Origin: Butyrivibrio sp.
GTDB lineage: Bacteria; Bacillota; Clostridia; Lachnospirales; Lachnospiraceae
Direction: 5' to 3'
Length of the DNA stretch: 64,000 nt
Assembly: GCA_016291375.1 (NCBI GenBank)
Contig: JAEEXE010000001.1
Span: 91,544 to 155,543 of the forward strand
The notes under the pieces were generated by a model. It worked only from the letters and a program-made list of their open reading frames with translations, did no database searches and was not told where the DNA came from. A program made the translations under genes and the position numbers. Numbering within the stretch: position 1 is the stretch's first letter; each line of letters starts with the position of its first letter. Shown here one piece after another: positions 42,509-51,299 of this stretch.

Positions 42509-44395
42509 TTACTTCTCTCCACCGCCGTAATACTTAATAAGATTCAGGAATCCGCAATATCCTTCCTCATTGCACAGATCCAAAGGTCTTATATCGGCCT
42601 TTCCCGGTATCACTGTGCTATATCTACGGCCTTTATAGGCAAAAGAGATCGTGACAGGCGCTCCGAGATCGGATATCTTCTCGATCAGCGCGTATGTCTT
42701 CTTGTTAAAGCACACCCAGTTGCCTGTCTCAAGGGTTATTCCCTTAGAAACAAGAGCGTTAAGCCCCTCTGTATCTCCCGCTGCCATCATTGCTTCTATC
42801 TTCTTTATGTACACTTCAAGAGTATTGTTTGTAGCTGCCAGAAATGCGGCAAACTCCTCACTTGAAGTCGGGATGCTATTAACCTCTGAATTGTCCACAT
42901 ATGATCCGCCGGAAGAACTGTGAGTAATTGAAATCACTTCCGATGCGGCATACTCGTCCTGTGGCGTATTACCCTCGTCAATGAGAGCTTCTGAAGAAGT
43001 TATGATTGATTTCAAAATCTTAGTGGGTTGAACAGATCCATTTTTAATTTGGTTGGCTGTTGTTCCTGCAGGGTAGTATAGTATATATCCATCAGAAGAA
43101 AGGAGGGAAACATCAGGACTTACTTCTTCACCGGATGATACTTCAGAAGTATCAATGTCATACTGTACGCCATCACCTATTGCAGCACCGGAGTACTGAT
43201 CATATATTCCACCGGAGACCATGACATGTGCATTATTACTTACTGTTATTCCTGTTCCGGATCCTCCATTTCCACCCCCTATTCCGGCTCCTCTATTTCC
43301 ACCGGTTGCCGTTACTGTTCCTCCTTCTATAGTGATATCTCTTCCGGATTCAGCACCTCCACCGCCTATTCCGGCTCCACGATCTCCACCGGTTGCCGTT
43401 ACTGTTCCTCCTTCTTTTATAGTGATATCTGTTCCGGATCCATTGTATCCACCACCTATTCCGGCTCCGTAAAATCCACCGGTTGCCGTTACTGTTCCTC
43501 CTTCTTTTATAGTGATATCTCTTCCGGATTCCTTGTATCCACCACCTATTCCGGCTCCGTAAAATCCACCGGTTGCCGTTACTGTTCCTCCTTCTTTTAT
43601 AGTGATACCTGTTCCGGATCCCCATTCTCCACCACCTATTCCGGCTCCATGATCTCCACCGATTGCCGTTACTGTTCCTCCTTCTATAGTGATATCTGTT
43701 CCGGATCCACATTCTCCACCACCTATTCCGGCTCCTCTAGATTCACTGGTTGCCGTTACTGTTCCCCCTTCTATAGTGATATCTGTTCCGGATCCCCATA
43801 CTCCACCGCCTATTCCGGCTCCTCCATCTCCACCGGTTGCCGTTACTGTTCCTCCTTCTATAGTGATATCTGTTCCGGATCCCATGTCTCCACCACCTAT
43901 TCCGGCTCCATATCGCCCACCGGTTGCTTCCAAACTACCAGTAGCATTATTATCAGTAATAATCAAATTCCCTTCGTTTTCCTTCTGAAGACCGGCACAA
44001 TTATTTCCGCTTTTAACCACATTAACTCCGTCCAGATTGATCTTTACATTACCTTCTCCGGTCGTAAGTATTGCTGGAGTATCACCATTTGATGAATCAT
44101 TTATGTTAAGATTCTGTATTGTCACTTCAGCTTCCTGCCCGGCTGAAGCTTCTATCGTTAGTGTGACGCCGCTTACTTCCTGGTTATTGCTGGTTATAAC
44201 CGGATCACTATCTTCTTTATCCTGCACCGCGTAATTACCTGCTTGGGTTACTGTCTGGGCAGTCTCATCCCTACTTACCGTGATGCTTCCTTCAGATATA
44301 TCATAAGTATCAGCATAAGCATACAATGGCATATAACTTGCCATAAGCACTGAAAGCGTTGCCCCACCTATTATTCTTACAATTCCTGTTCTCAT
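42509..44395 (-). CDS. Secreted Gly-rich tandem-repeat protein
   Basis: 628 residues from ATG 44395 (AAGGGA upstream), with a signal peptide at about 1-28 ending AYADT. Residues 30-150 are beta-rich. Then come eight repeats of 29-30 residues (about 160-395), each with GAGIGGG, a variable pair, SGTDITIEGGTVTATGG and another variable pair; similar repeats are common in clostridial surface proteins and suggest a beta-helix. The C-terminal 110 residues are a separate mixed domain (EEFAAFLAATNN and ETGNWVCFNKKTY). No sortase LPXTG motif or membrane anchor is seen, so it is probably released or wall-bound by the end domain. Binding to sugars or surfaces is a guess. Confidence 0.8.
   Translation of the reverse strand: MRTGIVRIIGGATLSVLMASYMPLYAYADTYDISEGSITVSRDETAQTVTQAGNYAVQDKEDSDPVITSNNQEVSGVTLTIEASAGQEAEVTIQNLNINDSSNGDTPAILTTGEGNVKINLDGVNVVKSGNNCAGLQKENEGNLIITDNNATGSLEATGGRYGAGIGGGDMGSGTDITIEGGTVTATGGDGGAGIGGGVWGSGTDITIEGGTVTATSESRGAGIGGGECGSGTDITIEGGTVTAIGGDHGAGIGGGEWGSGTGITIKEGGTVTATGGFYGAGIGGGYKESGRDITIKEGGTVTATGGFYGAGIGGGYNGSGTDITIKEGGTVTATGGDRGAGIGGGGAESGRDITIEGGTVTATGGNRGAGIGGGNGGSGTGITVSNNAHVMVSGGIYDQYSGAAIGDGVQYDIDTSEVSSGEEVSPDVSLLSSDGYILYYPAGTTANQIKNGSVQPTKILKSIITSSEALIDEGNTPQDEYAASEVISITHSSSGGSYVDNSEVNSIPTSSEEFAAFLAATNNTLEVYIKKIEAMMAAGDTEGLNALVSKGITLETGNWVCFNKKTYALIEKISDLGAPVTISFAYKGRRYSTVIPGKADIRPLDLCNEEGYCGFLNLIKYYGGGEK
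43215..43920 (-). repeat. Eight tandem 87/90-bp coding repeats
   Basis: Units recur every 87 or 90 bases; three carry an extra Lys codon (TIKEGG instead of TIEGG). Most bases outside two short variable windows are identical, so this stretch can gain or lose units by recombination. Confidence 0.92.
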
Positions 44396-44491
44396 ACTTT
44401 TTCCCTTTCGCTTTAGATGGCTGATCAAAATTTCCTGTACATTAATACAGACACACAAAAAGGGGAAATTCCTAAGTAGAATCTCTTTTTT

Positions 44492-44527
44492 AATAAAAAA
44501 GAAGTCGGACCCGAAAGCCCGACTTCT
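44492..44527 (-). terminator. Terminator of the lipoprotein-GT2-flippase unit
   Basis: AGAAGTCGG pairs with CCGACTTCT, with a T-rich tail (TTTTTTATT) on the minus strand. Its loop and arms closely resemble the terminator at 42461-42489. Confidence 0.85.
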
Positions 44528-44549
44528 AAATGCTCAATTTGAATATGAT

Positions 44550-45767
44550 CTATTTTTCTATATCTTTTATTCCTATCAAATAAACGATCACGAATCTGAT
44601 AACACTTACGATCACCAGTCCCCAAGCTACTCCGTTTAAGCCAAACATTACAGCCGCGGGAATTACCATAACAGCAAAAAGAGCTGTATAAATCCCGTTG
44701 ATGTAGAGCTGAAGCTTCTCTCCGGTAAACGCCAGGATAACGACCATCAGCGAACCTGAAATAAAATAAAGGAGCTGACCTAGGTTGGCAATAAGGAACA
44801 ATCCTTTCGCCTCTGCATAAACATCAGGATGAAGGAGCATAACGAAAATATGCGATACGAGCGTACATACAAAAGTACCGACTACCGCTACTCCCAAGGC
44901 TGCTCCTGTTATGATCGTAAACTTCTTTTTATCAAGCTTTATCTTATAGTTGGTAAGATAGCTGATAACTATTCCGTTGATCGGAGTCGTAAGAAGAGCC
45001 ACTATCTTGCCTATAACGCTTGCCGTATAGAACACGGTAACTTCTCTGTCTCCGACCGCAAGTCTTATGAGTATCCTGTCCGAATGAAGTATAAGTGCCG
45101 CAAGCAGGTTACTTGCAGATATAAGCCATAGGGATTTCATATTTACTTTAAAGCTGTCCGAAACTTTAAAATACGGACTTCTAAATATCTTTCCGCTAAA
45201 GAACGTAAACAGAAGTCCAAGGACCTCACCTATGATCAGTACCCATGCCCAGCTTCCAAAGTGCTTGTAGATAAACAGTCCTATCAGATAGCCTGCCGTT
45301 ACAGCGACAAAAAACAGGAAATAATCCCTGAACCTTATGTCCATCCTGTACTGAACATCGGCGTAGTATCTGAATACCGTAACGACCATCAACAGCAGAA
45401 CAAGCGCAAACATAGCGGGAGTCAGGCTGTTTGTCACATACAGCGCCACAGCGGTAACGGGAATACTGATAACTGAAACTATCAAAAGAAATATATTATA
45501 ATCCCCGTTTTCCTGCGTTCTGTCCTTTTTGGCAATCATTCTGGAATAGCTTGCAGCCGTTCCGAATCCCGCACCCATAATGGATACAACGGATATCAAA
45601 TAAAGAACGGTGCCAAAAGCATCCGCTCCTACGACCGATTTAATCCCGGGGTAGATAACAAGCTGCAAAGCACCGTTATATATGATCAGCGCAAGCACGC
45701 TGAACAAAAAGTCCTTGGAAAGTTTTTTAAAAAATCCAAGTGTGTTTTTATAAAAAGATGATGACAT
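44550..45767 (-). CDS. Polysaccharide flippase (Wzx/MATE-like)
   Basis: 405 residues with about 12 predicted membrane helices and no large soluble domain. The helix pattern and the location beside glycosyltransferases fit the polysaccharide-export branch of the MOP superfamily, which moves undecaprenol-linked sugars across the membrane. The assignment rests on context as well as sequence. The unit shares its promoter with two lipoproteins and a GT2 enzyme upstream, and a terminator follows. It is the only flippase candidate in the locus. Confidence 0.82.
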   Translation of the reverse strand: MSSSFYKNTLGFFKKLSKDFLFSVLALIIYNGALQLVIYPGIKSVVGADAFGTVLYLISVVSIMGAGFGTAASYSRMIAKKDRTQENGDYNIFLLIVSVISIPVTAVALYVTNSLTPAMFALVLLLMVVTVFRYYADVQYRMDIRFRDYFLFFVAVTAGYLIGLFIYKHFGSWAWVLIIGEVLGLLFTFFSGKIFRSPYFKVSDSFKVNMKSLWLISASNLLAALILHSDRILIRLAVGDREVTVFYTASVIGKIVALLTTPINGIVISYLTNYKIKLDKKKFTIITGAALGVAVVGTFVCTLVSHIFVMLLHPDVYAEAKGLFLIANLGQLLYFISGSLMVVILAFTGEKLQLYINGIYTALFAVMVIPAAVMFGLNGVAWGLVIVSVIRFVIVYLIGIKDIEK

Positions 45768-45789
45768 TATTCCTCACACTAACATATTA

Positions 45790-46731
45790 TCATTTGTTAT
45801 AGTCAGTCTCTTTATGCCTCTGAAGCATATTGAGCTGCATCTCAAACTCACGTCTGTTGTTTATCGCAAGAGTTGATAATATAACTCCGGCGAAAAAGCT
45901 TTGGACCGCAGACAGCATGATAAAGCAACATACGATCAAAGTAGGTATCCTGGGCACAAGATGTGTCTGCCAATACTCTGTAAGAATAGGCACAAAGAAC
46001 GCAACTGAGATCAAAGCAAGGACAAGCGCAAAAAATGAGAAGAATCCAAAGGGCTTATAATCTCTGTAAAGTCTTGCTATAGTCCTAAGAACCTTGAAAC
46101 CATCCGCATAGGTATTGAGCTTACTCTCTGAGCCTTCAGGTCTGTCTCTGTAATCAATGACCACGTTATCAATCTGCATGTTGTTATAAACAGCATGAAT
46201 TGTCATCTCTGTCTCAATCTCAAAGCCCTTGGAAAGAACGGGGAATGTCTTAACGAACTCATAGCTGAATGCTCTAAAGCCCGTCATGATATCCCTTACG
46301 TTACAACCAAAAAGTCTGTTGATACTGCCTCTCACAAGATTGTTTCCAAAGTTATGGAAAGGTCTCTTGTTCTCCTGATAGTATGTTGAGGAAAGTCTGT
46401 CACCGACTACCATATCCGAATTGTGATTAAGTACAAGGTCAACCATCTCAGGGGCTGAATCCATGGGATAAGTATCGTCTCCGTCTACCATGACATATAC
46501 AAGAGCATCAATCTCTCTGAACATACGTCTTATAACATTGCCCTTGCCCTGCATATATTCGTTTCTTACAACAGCGCCCTCAGCCTCAGCAATCTCTGCT
46601 GTTCTGTCCTTGGAATTGTTGTTGTAAACATAGATCGTAGCCTCGGGAAGCGCCGCCTTTGCGTCGCGAATAACCTTAGCTATAGTCTTCTCTTCGTTGT
46701 AGCACGGAATTAATACCGCTATCTTATCCAT
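45790..46731 (-). CDS. Family 2 glycosyltransferase with membrane tail
   Basis: 313 residues: a GT-A domain (about 1-220), with IPCYNEEKTIAKVI and the D-x-D metal site in VDGDDTYP, then two membrane helices (about 232-252 and 262-288). It resembles dolichol/undecaprenyl-phosphate hexosyltransferases (DPM1/GtrB type), so it may charge undecaprenyl phosphate with a sugar for outer-face transfer. AGAGG stands 8 bases before ATG. It lies just before the flippase gene. Confidence 0.9.
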   Translation of the reverse strand: MDKIAVLIPCYNEEKTIAKVIRDAKAALPEATIYVYNNNSKDRTAEIAEAEGAVVRNEYMQGKGNVIRRMFREIDALVYVMVDGDDTYPMDSAPEMVDLVLNHNSDMVVGDRLSSTYYQENKRPFHNFGNNLVRGSINRLFGCNVRDIMTGFRAFSYEFVKTFPVLSKGFEIETEMTIHAVYNNMQIDNVVIDYRDRPEGSESKLNTYADGFKVLRTIARLYRDYKPFGFFSFFALVLALISVAFFVPILTEYWQTHLVPRIPTLIVCCFIMLSAVQSFFAGVILSTLAINNRREFEMQLNMLQRHKETDYNK

Positions 46732-46762
46732 AGAAACCTCTTAAATAAAATGTTTTATATTA

Positions 46763-47770
46763 TCAGCGTATCTGCCCGTAAGCATATTCGCTCATATCAC
46801 TGTCAGCAGGATAAACTGCTCCGTCAATAACCTGTTCTCCGAGTGCTTCTACACCAACTCTATAATCAAAATAGTCCTGAGCACCGCAAACATACTTAGT
46901 ATCGGTTGTTTTTTCGGTTTTATAAGGCTTGTATTCAGTCTCTTCAGGCGTCTTGGACCATACAGTAACTCTGTATTCTTTAGCTCCTTCAACAGGCTGC
47001 CATGTAAATTCCACCTCATGGTGATCATCTACCTGATGTGATGTACCTGCTACAACCTTGGGAGCTGCCGGTCTGTTTCCCTGTGTATTGCCATATGCAA
47101 AATCACTCCACTTGCTGTAGCGCCTGTTTGCACCTTCGCCTTTATAAGCTCTTACCTGTACTCTAAAATCAAAATAATCCTGAGAGCTTGCGACATACTT
47201 AGTCTCAACGGTATTGTAATAGTCTGTAGTCTGACCATACACCTTATAAGGCTTATAGCTTGTTTCACTGTCTTTATAGAATTTATCTTCGCCTAAGACC
47301 TCATAACCTTCGGCGCCCTCTACAGGAGCCCAGGTAAATTCTACCTCCATGGCACCCTCACCCACATGTAATACTCCGGCGTTCACCTTAGGCGTGGGAA
47401 GAAGTTCTCCGGGGGCCTCTGTTTCAGTCTTTACAGCTGTATTATTTACATTCTGAGCAGGCTTAGAAGCAGTGGTATCAGCTACCTTCGCAGGCTCAGA
47501 AAGCGTTGTATCGGTTGACTTTGTGCTAGGCTTGGAAGCAGCTTCATCAGCATTGGATATTTCCTCTGAAGCTTCTTCTGACTCTTCAGACTCTTTATCT
47601 TCATCCTCGGTCTCAAGCTCAGTTGCCTCATTAGGTTCTTCCGATGACTCCGCTGTAGAAGCTATATCCTCTATTTCATATTCCTGATCGTCAATATTGA
47701 CACTTGAACTACAGCCCGGCAATATTCCCACTGCCAGACATGTAAGCAATATAAATAATCTTCTTTTCAA
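46763..47770 (-). CDS. Lipoprotein with two fibronectin III-like domains
   Basis: 335 residues from TTG 47770 with AAGGA nine bases upstream. Lipobox ILPGC (Cys20) is followed by an acidic Ser/Glu/Thr linker (about 25-125) and two beta domains (about 130-228 and 233-335). Each has the pattern V-E-F-T-W-x-P-V-E-G-A, YKPYK, KYV..(A/S)QDYFD and Y..G, matching one another and the single domain of the following lipoprotein's product, so the three are paralogous. Fibronectin III-like domains mediate contacts on the cell surface. Its precise role in glycan display is unknown. Confidence 0.82.
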   Translation of the reverse strand: MKRRLFILLTCLAVGILPGCSSSVNIDDQEYEIEDIASTAESSEEPNEATELETEDEDKESEESEEASEEISNADEAASKPSTKSTDTTLSEPAKVADTTASKPAQNVNNTAVKTETEAPGELLPTPKVNAGVLHVGEGAMEVEFTWAPVEGAEGYEVLGEDKFYKDSETSYKPYKVYGQTTDYYNTVETKYVASSQDYFDFRVQVRAYKGEGANRRYSKWSDFAYGNTQGNRPAAPKVVAGTSHQVDDHHEVEFTWQPVEGAKEYRVTVWSKTPEETEYKPYKTEKTTDTKYVCGAQDYFDYRVGVEALGEQVIDGAVYPADSDMSEYAYGQIR

Positions 47771-47814
47771 TTTCTCTTTCCTTCCAATTATGAATCACGT
47801 TAGTTTTGTTGGTT

Positions 47815-48339
47815 TTACTTATCATAAGTCTGACCATAAGCAACCTTACTCCAGTCGCTGAAAGTCTTATCTTCGTCCTCTGCTCTGAAAGCTCTTACCT
47901 TAATCTGGAAATCGAAATCATCCTGAGCAGATGCTACAAACTTAGTGTCAGTGGTGATAAAGTAATCTCCATCTTTCTCAAGTTCTGTATAGCCGGGCTC
48001 ATAAGGAGTATATTCCGTATCATTTTCAGCCTTACTCTGAATATCTACCTCGTATCCGTCAGCGCCTTCAACCGGAATCCACTCAAAAACTACCTCAATG
48101 GCATCCTCGCCTTCACGATCCATACCGCCCTTAACAATAGGCACAGAAAGTTCTTTCGCTTCCTCAGGAGCCTTAACCTCTACGCTCTCCTCAGAACTTG
48201 CCTTATTGGCAGCGTCATCCACAACAATTGTAGATGCTTCCTTATTCGCTTCCGCGTCTGTATTATTCTTCTTGGCACCGCAGCCTGCTAATGAGATCAC
48301 AGCTACACATGTCAATGCTAAAACCAGTTTTTTATTCAT
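47815..48339 (-). CDS. Lipoprotein with one fibronectin III-like domain
   Basis: 174 residues with lipobox LAGC (Cys20), a short Asn/Ala/Glu-rich linker and one beta domain (about 70-174) containing EVVFEWIPVEGADGYEV and FVASAQDDFDF. This pattern is the same as in the two domains encoded by the next gene. AAGGAGG precedes ATG, and the gene has a good promoter. It starts the unit lipoprotein-lipoprotein-GT2-flippase. Confidence 0.82.
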   Translation of the reverse strand: MNKKLVLALTCVAVISLAGCGAKKNNTDAEANKEASTIVVDDAANKASSEESVEVKAPEEAKELSVPIVKGGMDREGEDAIEVVFEWIPVEGADGYEVDIQSKAENDTEYTPYEPGYTELEKDGDYFITTDTKFVASAQDDFDFQIKVRAFRAEDEDKTFSDWSKVAYGQTYDK

Positions 48340-48374
48340 TATAATTTCCTCCTTATCCTAGTATAAGCGTCTAA

Positions 48375-48403
48375 AGTATACCATATATTTACAAATTGTA
48401 CAA
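48375..48403 (-). promoter_or_regulatory. Promoter of the lipoprotein-GT2-flippase unit
   Basis: TTGTAC and TATACT on the minus strand are separated by 17 bases. It directly follows the terminator of the large polysaccharide operon. Confidence 0.75.
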
Positions 48404-48441
48404 AACACGCCGCTTCCAAAACATATGAAACGGAAGCGGCG
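48402..48441 (-). terminator. Terminator of the large polysaccharide operon
   Basis: A perfect 10-bp stem CGCCGCTTCC / GGAAGCGGCG with a 14-base loop, followed on the minus strand by TGTTTTGT. It separates the operon from the lipoprotein unit. Confidence 0.82.
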
Positions 48442-48465
48442 CATATTTCTTATCACTAAACTGCA

Positions 48466-50235
48466 TCAATTTAATGAATACACATAAATCCTATAAGGCG
48501 ATCCGTATCCGCTGTATTCACCAACTGAATTTATTCCCAGTTCATCTGCATTTGAGATATCTATCCTTGAAAAGATATATTTACATCCCAATTCTCTTAG
48601 CGCCGTGGTATCTGCGTACAGAGTATCATCAGTAACTCCTGTCATGCTTCTGGTCGCCATAACAATAGAATCATCTGTTCCCGAATACATATAGCACCTG
48701 GCACCCCAGGTATCGTAATACATCTTAGAATTCTCTTTTCTCTCAAGAGCAGGAGCTATAACCTTGCGGAAACTCTCCTTATAGCTCTGAGGATAAAATC
48801 CAAGATATCCGTCTAAGGTATATATTCCGCTGTATTCAAGGATGGCTGGATGCATACCGTAAGCTACGCTCCACTCTCCCTCCTTGTAATCTATCTCTTT
48901 TTTGATCTCATCAAAAAGCTCCTCAGAATAGAACTCTCTGAAATTAAGAGCGTCATTTTCATTTCCGAAGATCTCAGACCTTGCGGTAAGATATGCCGTG
49001 TTGTACAGATCGTTGTATCTGACAGGGCTAAGGAGCACTACAGCTATAGCCAAAAATACCGCTGCGTATTTAAGGATTACCGGAGCCTTTATCCTATACA
49101 ATACAATGAAAAACATCACGCACCATATAAAAGGATTAAAAAATATAGTTCTGTTATACTGAAATCCTTTTAGCATGGGCACGATAGTGCTAAGGAATCT
49201 GTTCACAGGTTCATAGTAATAAAGCCCGTATACAACAGCATTAAGCACGAGCATCAGCGCGCCCAGATTAAAGACATCTGTAAATATACCGTGAACATTT
49301 TTCCTGATAATATATCTGATATTCAGCCAAAAGAAATATATCACGCACACAGGCATCACAAAGAATTTATGAACATCCTCCGCATGCATCATTCCGTTTA
49401 TAAATCCGTCTGCCATAAGTGGAAATATATCTTTGCCCGGCATAAATCCCGGATCCATAGTTTCTCTGATTGTTACGGTATCTGAGAACAGCATCATATC
49501 AAAAAGTCTGTACTCCATGATCACGTACCCTATTGTAAGAACAAGCAATGACGCCACAAGGCCGACCGGAATCTTTCTATCCCTGATCCATAGCCAGATT
49601 ATGGCAACAAGGAGATAGCCGATAATAAAGAATCCAAAATAGGAAAAATAAGATACAAATGGATATAACAAAACAAGCAAAAGATAAATCGCGATACGCC
49701 CTGTTTCGTGGGACATATAAATCTTTCTTAACAGAAATACTATTAGCGGAATTGAAGCAAAAGATATTCCGAATGCAGGAAAGACATTGAGAACTCCGTA
49801 CAAAAGTCCTGAAAGAGTTGCAATGTTCCCAGCATCTGCAATTCCTGTTACGCCATCATCTTGTCCCCTGTTTTCACGATAGTCTTTAAGAAAATCCAGG
49901 ATAAGAAGTCTCATGGAAAAAACAGCAATAATGACCTTCAAAACATAACCGATAACATAAGCTGTAAAGGGCGAAAACAAAACATACAGAAGTGTATATA
50001 AAGAAAACTCACTCGGAAGCACATCCCTTGAAACACCTCCAAGAAATGGTGCAGATACCGCGTGAGAAAAAAACGTGTTTGTATTTTTGAGCATTGCAAA
50101 CTGAGCAACAAAAAGATCGAGATTATCATGGACGGCGATATAGCTGTTGGTTCCTATAACGCTATAGAAAACAGCAACAGCCACAACAAACAAAGCCACT
50201 ATTATCATTGAAAAATGTCTTTTTATTCCCGCCAT
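48466..50235 (-). CDS. Large polytopic membrane protein (GT-C or DUF6044-like)
   Basis: 589 residues from ATG 50235, with GAGG eleven bases upstream. About ten membrane helices come first (to about residue 410), then a roughly 180-residue extracellular domain. An early outer loop, SYIAVHDNLDLFVAQ, holds acidic residues like the first loop of GT-C enzymes, and it resembles DUF6044 proteins; both are suggestions. It could transfer or polymerise sugars at the outer face. It is the last gene of the operon. Confidence 0.65.
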   Translation of the reverse strand: MAGIKRHFSMIIVALFVVAVAVFYSVIGTNSYIAVHDNLDLFVAQFAMLKNTNTFFSHAVSAPFLGGVSRDVLPSEFSLYTLLYVLFSPFTAYVIGYVLKVIIAVFSMRLLILDFLKDYRENRGQDDGVTGIADAGNIATLSGLLYGVLNVFPAFGISFASIPLIVFLLRKIYMSHETGRIAIYLLLVLLYPFVSYFSYFGFFIIGYLLVAIIWLWIRDRKIPVGLVASLLVLTIGYVIMEYRLFDMMLFSDTVTIRETMDPGFMPGKDIFPLMADGFINGMMHAEDVHKFFVMPVCVIYFFWLNIRYIIRKNVHGIFTDVFNLGALMLVLNAVVYGLYYYEPVNRFLSTIVPMLKGFQYNRTIFFNPFIWCVMFFIVLYRIKAPVILKYAAVFLAIAVVLLSPVRYNDLYNTAYLTARSEIFGNENDALNFREFYSEELFDEIKKEIDYKEGEWSVAYGMHPAILEYSGIYTLDGYLGFYPQSYKESFRKVIAPALERKENSKMYYDTWGARCYMYSGTDDSIVMATRSMTGVTDDTLYADTTALRELGCKYIFSRIDISNADELGINSVGEYSGYGSPYRIYVYSLN

Positions 50236-50263
50236 CAAAAGTAAAACCTCATAAAAGTGATCA

Positions 50264-51283
50264 TCACTTTATCTTGTCATCAGAATTATTCTTACTTCCA
50301 ATCTTCATACGCTCGTGACCGCCAAGCTTATTGGCTGCTTCCTGATCCCCGCGAAGAATTGCATTAACGAGCTGCATACGGAAACCTGCATCAATGAAAT
50401 CGCAGTGCTTACAGAAAGGATAATTCTGTCTTCCCTCAGCAATCTTCTTTCTAACCGCCTGGAACTTAGGATTGCCCCATGCTTCCTTGAGGCTGACTTT
50501 TGTAAGATCGCCAAAGTCTGTTGTCTCAAAGTTGTCACAACAGCAAAGTCCCATCTTACCGTTGGGCATGATCCACATATCAGTGAAAGGAAGAAGGCAT
50601 GTCTCCTTAATAACCTTCTCTGTAGCTTTCTTATTGGGAGCACTTCCTGCTCTGTTTGTAAGAACTTCCTCAAGATATCTCATCTGAATCTGGATATCAA
50701 GGTCTTTGAACTCCTCCGGATTAGCTTTTACATAATCGTAAAGCTTCTGAATATTCTTATGGAGTTTCATCTCCATTGAATAGTTGTTAATAATGAGCTG
50801 ATTGATGTATGGAGCAACCTCTTTAACCTTATCTATAGTAAGGATAAGTCCGTTGGTAGACATGAAAATAAAGCTGTCAGGAAGCTTCTCCCTGGCATAT
50901 TTGTGTCTCTCAACTATCTTGGTATCAAGAAGGGGCTCATTGTTGCCATACAATGTAAGGTGTCCCTTGTATCCCCAATCAGCAAGCTGATCGATAATGC
51001 TCTTATATAAATCGTCATCAATCTTGGCAAGAGGTCTGCACTCCGCATGAACGTTGGCGGTACAGAACGCACAGGTTGAATTACATCTGTTGATGGTCTC
51101 GATGTTGACAACATTAGGCATCGGAACCTCTTCTGCATTTAAGAAATAATCACAGTAAGCCTTCTGTGATTTGCTTCTTGTAAAGAACTGAAGCTTAAGG
51201 TATGCGTTACTTGCAAGCATCGGGAAATGCTTTCTCGCAAACCAGCCAAATTTACCCATAAAACTGTTGACTCTGATAGGCAT
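50264..51283 (-). CDS. Radical SAM/SPASM domain protein
   Basis: 339 residues with the radical SAM motif CNSTCAFC (Cys67, Cys71, Cys74), GNNEPLL and a C-terminal SPASM region with CLLPFTDMWIMPNG, GLCCCDNFE and FCKHC, which can hold extra Fe-S clusters. Radical SAM enzymes use SAM and a [4Fe-4S] cluster to start difficult chemistry such as epimerisation, methyl transfer or peptide modification. It sits in the middle of a glycan operon without an obvious peptide substrate, so it may alter a sugar. AAGGAG precedes ATG 51283. Confidence 0.9.
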   Translation of the reverse strand: MPIRVNSFMGKFGWFARKHFPMLASNAYLKLQFFTRSKSQKAYCDYFLNAEEVPMPNVVNIETINRCNSTCAFCTANVHAECRPLAKIDDDLYKSIIDQLADWGYKGHLTLYGNNEPLLDTKIVERHKYAREKLPDSFIFMSTNGLILTIDKVKEVAPYINQLIINNYSMEMKLHKNIQKLYDYVKANPEEFKDLDIQIQMRYLEEVLTNRAGSAPNKKATEKVIKETCLLPFTDMWIMPNGKMGLCCCDNFETTDFGDLTKVSLKEAWGNPKFQAVRKKIAEGRQNYPFCKHCDFIDAGFRMQLVNAILRGDQEAANKLGGHERMKIGSKNNSDDKIK

Positions 51284-51299
51284 ATAAAAAAATCTCCTT

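Noticed and set aside
43215..43920. CRISPR-like array
   Set aside because: The repeats are in frame within a signal-peptide protein, of 87 or 90 bases without unique 30-40 base spacers, and no cas genes are near.
43226..44092. Long 288-residue open frame opposite the Gly-rich repeat gene
   Set aside because: It mirrors the repetitive coding strand, has no ribosome site and gives a Ser/Tyr/Cys repeat; a shadow of the real gene.
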